From: RFPW01 sp040401595
GTDB lineage: Bacteria > Pseudomonadota > Gammaproteobacteria > Burkholderiales > Burkholderiaceae_E
Direction of reading: 5' to 3'
DNA length: 5,673 nucleotides
Assembly: GCA_040401595.1 (NCBI GenBank)
Contig: JBBAOE010000065.1
Coordinates: forward strand, 1-5,673
Shown: one piece after another, positions 3,701 through 5,673 of the stretch
How positions within the stretch are numbered: position 1 is the stretch's first letter
Layout: each line of letters starts with the position of its first letter
The notes under the pieces: generated by a model
What the model was told of the DNA's origin: nothing
The model's input: only the letters and a program-made list of their open reading frames with translations
Database searches by the model: none
Program-made: the position numbers and the translations under genes

Positions 3701-5673
3701 GCTCGCCATCGATCGGGTGGGCGCGCTGGGCACCGATCAGATCCTGGCCATCCCTAAGCTGACGGTTTTTGAAGCGACCCAGATCAGGGCCCTGATCGGC
3801 AACGACATGGGTGTGCTGCTGACGGCGCAGGTGGCCAGCCTGGGCTCTGCGCAACGGGCCGCCCTCAAGAGCGATCAGCTTGCCGTTCTGAGCACCACCC
3901 AATGGGGCGTGCTCTCGCAATCGGCTGGGGCCGGTCTCGCGGCTGCAGTGGGCAATGTTCCCGACCTCAGCCCGCTCTCGGTTAAAACCCTGGCCGCGAT
4001 CAACCTTGGTCAGCTGAAAGCCCTGCAATCGGCGCAGCTCCTAACCCTGACCTCATCACAGTGGAAGGGCCTCACCGCAACCCAGCTCGCCGCGTTGACC
4101 TCCGCGCAGACGCCCATCATTGAAGCGGATACGGTGGCCGCCCTCGGGCCGGCGTTACTCAAGTTGTCGTCCTTGCGTGGGCTCACGACAACGTCGATCG
4201 AGGCGCTTGCGCCCAGTCAGTCGAAGCTCTTGAGCTCGACCCAACTGTCCGGCCTGAGCTCGTTGCAGGTCGTGGCCCTCAAGACCTCAGACTGGGCAGT
4301 CTTCTCACCGGTCCAATTGGCCGCGGTGACGACCGGGCAGATCGCGACGCTGAGCGCGAACGATGCGGCAGCCCTGGCGAAACCGGCACTCGCAAACCTC
4401 CGTAGCGCGTCCCTGGCAGCGCTGAGCACCGACGCCCTGAGCGGTCTGGTCCCAGCGCAGGTGAAAGCGCTCTTACCCGCACAACTGCAAGCGCTCTCGA
4501 GCTTGCAGTTTGCCGCCCTGAGTTCGACACAGTACGCGGCGCTGAGTCTGGCGCAGGCCAACGCAATCGCTGCGCGCGGCACCTTGGCAGTGGCTGCACT
4601 GGCCCCGGAGAACATTCCATCGCTCTCAACCACGCTGATCAAAGCGCTCGGCGCCGCCCAGTTTGCGGCCCTGACGTCGGTGCAAGTGGCCGCCCTGGCT
4701 CGAGTTCAGGTCGCGGCGATCGACAAGACCGATTTGGCTGCGATTGGGCCAGACATCGCGGCGATGACGGCAATTGATGGGTTGACCAAGCTCACTGTCA
4801 CTGGTCTTTCGACCCAACAATTGAGCGCCGCGCTAACGTCCTCGCAGATCGTCGCGCTCACGACCATCTCCGGCATTGGCCCCAAGACCTTGTCGACCGC
4901 ACAGATTTCGGCGCTGTCGCGAAGCCCTGGGTACGCGCAAGTCACCTCGGAAGTCTTTACCAAACTCACGCCCTTGGCGCTCGATCTCAACGGCGATGGC
5001 GTACGAGCCCTGGGCGCCCAACCCGGTGTCGTGTTCGATATCGACGCCGACGGCAAGCGCGAGCGCACGGGCTGGTTGTCGGGCAGCGACGCCTGGCTCG
5101 CGCTCGACCTTAACCACAACGGCTTGATCGACGACGGCAGCGAGCTTTTTGGCAGCGGTACGCGCCTGCCCGACGGCACCAAGGCCAGCGACGGCTTTGC
5201 CGCCTTGCGGGCGCTCGACCTCAACGCCGATCACACGATCGACGCGCGGGACCCCGCCTTTGCCGACCTGCGCCTGTGGCTCGACCGCAATGCCGACGGC
5301 CAAACCCAGCCCGGCGAGCTGGCACCCTTGAGCTCGCTCGGCATCCAGTCGCTCGCGCTCGACGCAGCCCCCGCCGCCCGCCTGGATCACGGTAACTGGA
5401 TTGGTCTGCTGGCTGCTTACACCAGCACCGACGGCGCGACGCATGAACTCGCCGATTTGTGGTTGACGCCCGCGAATACCCTACAGGCGATGGTGAGCGG
5501 CGACAGCGCTCGCGCGCCGGTCTCGGTCGCGGCGCTCAGCCCCTTGGCGAACGGCCCCGGATCGCTCGCCATGATTCAACTCGCCGGCAAGGGCGAAACG
5601 CTCCAAGTCAGCCTGGCGGATGTGCTGAGCTTTGGTGCGGTCGATCTGCCACTCGAGGGTGTGGCGGGGCTCG
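711..5673 (+). CDS. Giant octapeptide-repeat exoprotein with EF-hand-type Ca-binding domain, 3' truncated by the window
   Basis: The frame is open for 1,654 codons from the ATG at 711 to the window end without a stop. The start is chosen because it is the only ATG after the in-frame TAG at 510 and the repeats begin at residue 4; no good Shine-Dalgarno precedes it. There is no Sec signal peptide, no membrane segment and no cysteine. Domains in order: residues 4-1404, octads of the form [STG][ST]xQ[VILFW]xAL in blocks of about 70-80; residues 1419-1587, a Ca-binding domain with DLNGDG, FDIDADG, GSELFG and two 12-residue EF-hand loops; from about 1618, LAMIQLAGKGETLQVSLADVLSFG-like sequence as in giant RTX/Bap-type adhesins. 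Together these suggest type I secretion with a C-terminal signal beyond the window and a cell-surface or released role. I do not recognise the repeat family by name. Databases may label such proteins as RTX, haemolysin-type or haem-utilisation proteins, which would say little about function. Adhesin is my preferred guess. Confidence 0.93.
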   Translation, partial: MPFSSAQFGSYSSAQVSAITSDDAIAIAGDEITALPAIYALTTTALTALGAQQIPKLSTSQVVTLSNGQFAALSTVQIGGLTSKQVATLGSGKASALSSATIAVLPAVESLGTALVQALTSTQIRAVTAPQVQQLATAQWDAISGAQLAALSANQVQAIGIDAAIAIGAPDIGSLTEIASLLYDRVSALTALEVQSLLSTQVQALGTLQFAALSIHQVALLGRSQVAALGSAQAGALVESELAVLSTTALQGLSTLALAALDRGQFRGPTSAEFDPSASPYGFTTQQIRGLTSSQWPAFSTVQMASLSDLQLAGLVSQSILSLQTNQVSAFDGVQTLGSEAVLTLSGSQLASFTTAQVVALGTPLSSVQVVALGAQQVAALTLNRYTALSSARFANFSSAQIGAFSPALIAAINSSEMASLSAVDALASHATAALASNQIAALASRQVSALTQTQFGLLTTAQLSALSASQGGAIHSDNVRAIGPAGIPALGSSVIQALTTNAIGALATDQIRGSDDNANARGLNTTQFQALMTAQFAALSATQVGAFGSKQAAALETDDLRGIGSDIVGLSTDNLSAFELTQVVALTPLQFAALSNTQVAALQSEQVAALTSTQTGVITSDGLNALATISLQALKNVETLATNLVAAIAANQIAAFSAAQVAALGSAQLRVFSSDQLRALKSSQVRAVDAASVGAIAPANIAVLSTEALAALAPAAIIALTTDQIRGSVPGASLSGLRTDQLRALSSTQAASLGSSQLSVLQTLQMRAFETSDLAALTGVLGIATNQLTALASDQTRAFGPATLSGLRTDQFKSLTAPQLDALTSAQLAAFGSGQLTVVEPATLATLASNQVRALAYPAALATDALVALPTLLVGALSSTQIGLFSSGQFVALRTAQVGSLSSAQSAALRPQILAALDTSDFYSLRTDAVRGLAAVSLGDLTALQLASLPSQFLQALATPQLRAWNTLQIKALGTAQVATLLPPQVGGLGPNQFSALAIDRVGALGTDQILAIPKLTVFEATQIRALIGNDMGVLLTAQVASLGSAQRAALKSDQLAVLSTTQWGVLSQSAGAGLAAAVGNVPDLSPLSVKTLAAINLGQLKALQSAQLLTLTSSQWKGLTATQLAALTSAQTPIIEADTVAALGPALLKLSSLRGLTTTSIEALAPSQSKLLSSTQLSGLSSLQVVALKTSDWAVFSPVQLAAVTTGQIATLSANDAAALAKPALANLRSASLAALSTDALSGLVPAQVKALLPAQLQALSSLQFAALSSTQYAALSLAQANAIAARGTLAVAALAPENIPSLSTTLIKALGAAQFAALTSVQVAALARVQVAAIDKTDLAAIGPDIAAMTAIDGLTKLTVTGLSTQQLSAALTSSQIVALTTISGIGPKTLSTAQISALSRSPGYAQVTSEVFTKLTPLALDLNGDGVRALGAQPGVVFDIDADGKRERTGWLSGSDAWLALDLNHNGLIDDGSELFGSGTRLPDGTKASDGFAALRALDLNADHTIDARDPAFADLRLWLDRNADGQTQPGELAPLSSLGIQSLALDAAPAARLDHGNWIGLLAAYTSTDGATHELADLWLTPANTLQAMVSGDSARAPVSVAALSPLANGPGSLAMIQLAGKGETLQVSLADVLSFGAVDLPLEGVAGL
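720..4922 (+). repeat. Octapeptide (24-bp) repeat domain in about 19 blocks
   Basis: In this part of the giant protein (residues 4-1404) nearly every eighth residue is Leu, Ile or Phe. The unit is position 1 S/T/G, 2 S/T, 3 variable, 4 Gln, 5 V/I/L/F/W, 6 variable, 7 Ala, 8 Leu; about 175 unit positions fit. Units are well diverged at the DNA level, so the array is old or selected rather than freshly amplified. Blocks start, by my hand parse, at residues 20, 98, 160, 238, 332, 406, 476, 557, 620, 690, 771, 841, 919, 999, 1069, 1138, 1215, 1287 and 1338. Position 4 is usually not Gln in the first two to four units of each block and usually is Gln afterwards. The S/T-x-x-Q spacing resembles a helix N-capping box, so each unit may be a short helical turn; a beta-solenoid cannot be excluded. 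Confidence 0.9.
4965..5471 (+). other. Ca-binding EF-hand-like domain of RTX/FrpC-type exoproteins (within the giant CDS)
   Basis: Residues 1419-1587 carry a recurring set of acidic loops: DLNGDG (D1425, N1427, D1429), FDIDADG (D1443, D1445, D1447) followed by ERTGW, LDLNHNGLIDDGSELFG (D1466, N1468, N1470, D1474), and two canonical 12-residue EF-hand loops, D1503-N1505-D1507-D1511-D1514 and D1525-N1527-D1529-E1536. In the first of these, His1508 replaces the usual Gly at loop position 6. The order LDLNGDG ... ERTGW ... GSELFG ... DGFAAL ... LW.D.N.DG ... GEL ... GIQSL ... ADLW is that of the conserved domain near the C terminus of many large type I-secreted RTX or FrpC-like proteins. Such domains fold on meeting millimolar calcium outside the cell. 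No GGxGxDxUx nonapeptides are seen inside the window. Confidence 0.88.
5562..5673 (+). other. Start of giant-adhesin-type C-terminal segment (within the giant CDS)
   Basis: Residues 1618-1654 contain IQLAGKGETLQVSLADVLSFG, resembling the L-x-[LV]-S-L-x-D-V-L segments that precede the C-terminal secretion region of Bap-like and RTX adhesins. In those proteins a G-D-x-G/A-D-x-V-like stretch normally follows; here it would fall past the window end. Recognition is by memory of the motif only. Confidence 0.45.

Noticed and set aside
720..4922. CRISPR or recent DNA satellite, because of the strong periodicity
   Set aside because: The period is 24 bases in frame, the units are divergent DNA without spacers, and the conservation is at the amino-acid level.
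4217..5444. Several overlapping minus-strand and alternative plus-strand frames over the 3' half
   Set aside because: They overlap the recognisable EF-hand domain in the main frame and encode Arg/Ser/Pro-rich products typical of out-of-frame translation of GC-rich DNA.

Overview
The window is GC-rich bacterial DNA. It holds two genes transcribed divergently from a shared intergenic region of about 306 bases. On the minus strand at the left edge is a complete fliE (bases 30-404), the flagellar basal-body junction protein that normally heads a fliEFGHIJ operon; the rest of that operon would lie beyond base 1. On the plus strand, from base 711 to the right edge, is one uninterrupted reading frame of 1,654 codons with no stop. 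It encodes the first part, probably most, of a giant cysteine-free repeat protein. The sequence suggests a motile proteobacterium, probably a betaproteobacterium. The reasons are the GC content, the style of FliE, and a convincing sigma-54 (-24/-12) promoter in front of fliE, which points to a sigma-54-dependent flagellar cascade. The taxon is an inference.

Layout. Bases 1-29 are the trailer after fliE and contain two short inverted repeats. Bases 30-404 are fliE. Bases 405-710 are intergenic: the fliE ribosome-binding site, a sigma-54 promoter (437-452, minus), a hairpin (486-509), a near-perfect operator-like palindrome (548-564), and a small tandem array (628-685) ending 25 bases before the giant gene's ATG. 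Bases 711-5673 are the giant gene.

The giant protein has no N-terminal signal peptide; repeats begin at residue 4. About 1,400 residues follow that can be read almost without remainder as octapeptides of the form [STG]-[ST]-x-Q-[hydrophobic]-x-A-L. These are grouped into about 19 higher-order blocks, commonly 70 or 78 residues long. Each block opens with a Q-poor, acidic-capped header and typically contains one out-of-register hexad near that header. From about residue 1419 the protein changes to a calcium-binding EF-hand-like domain (DLNGDG, FDIDADG, GSELFG, DRNADG motifs) familiar from large type I-secreted RTX/FrpC-like exoproteins. It then enters a segment resembling the pre-C-terminal region of giant adhesins (LADVLSFG). 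The expected secretion signal lies outside the window.

The two genes may be linked through motility and surface attachment: a flagellar junction protein on one side and a probable secreted adhesin or exoprotein on the other, sharing a control region with several palindromes. That link is inference. The octad-hexad block architecture is the main novelty candidate.
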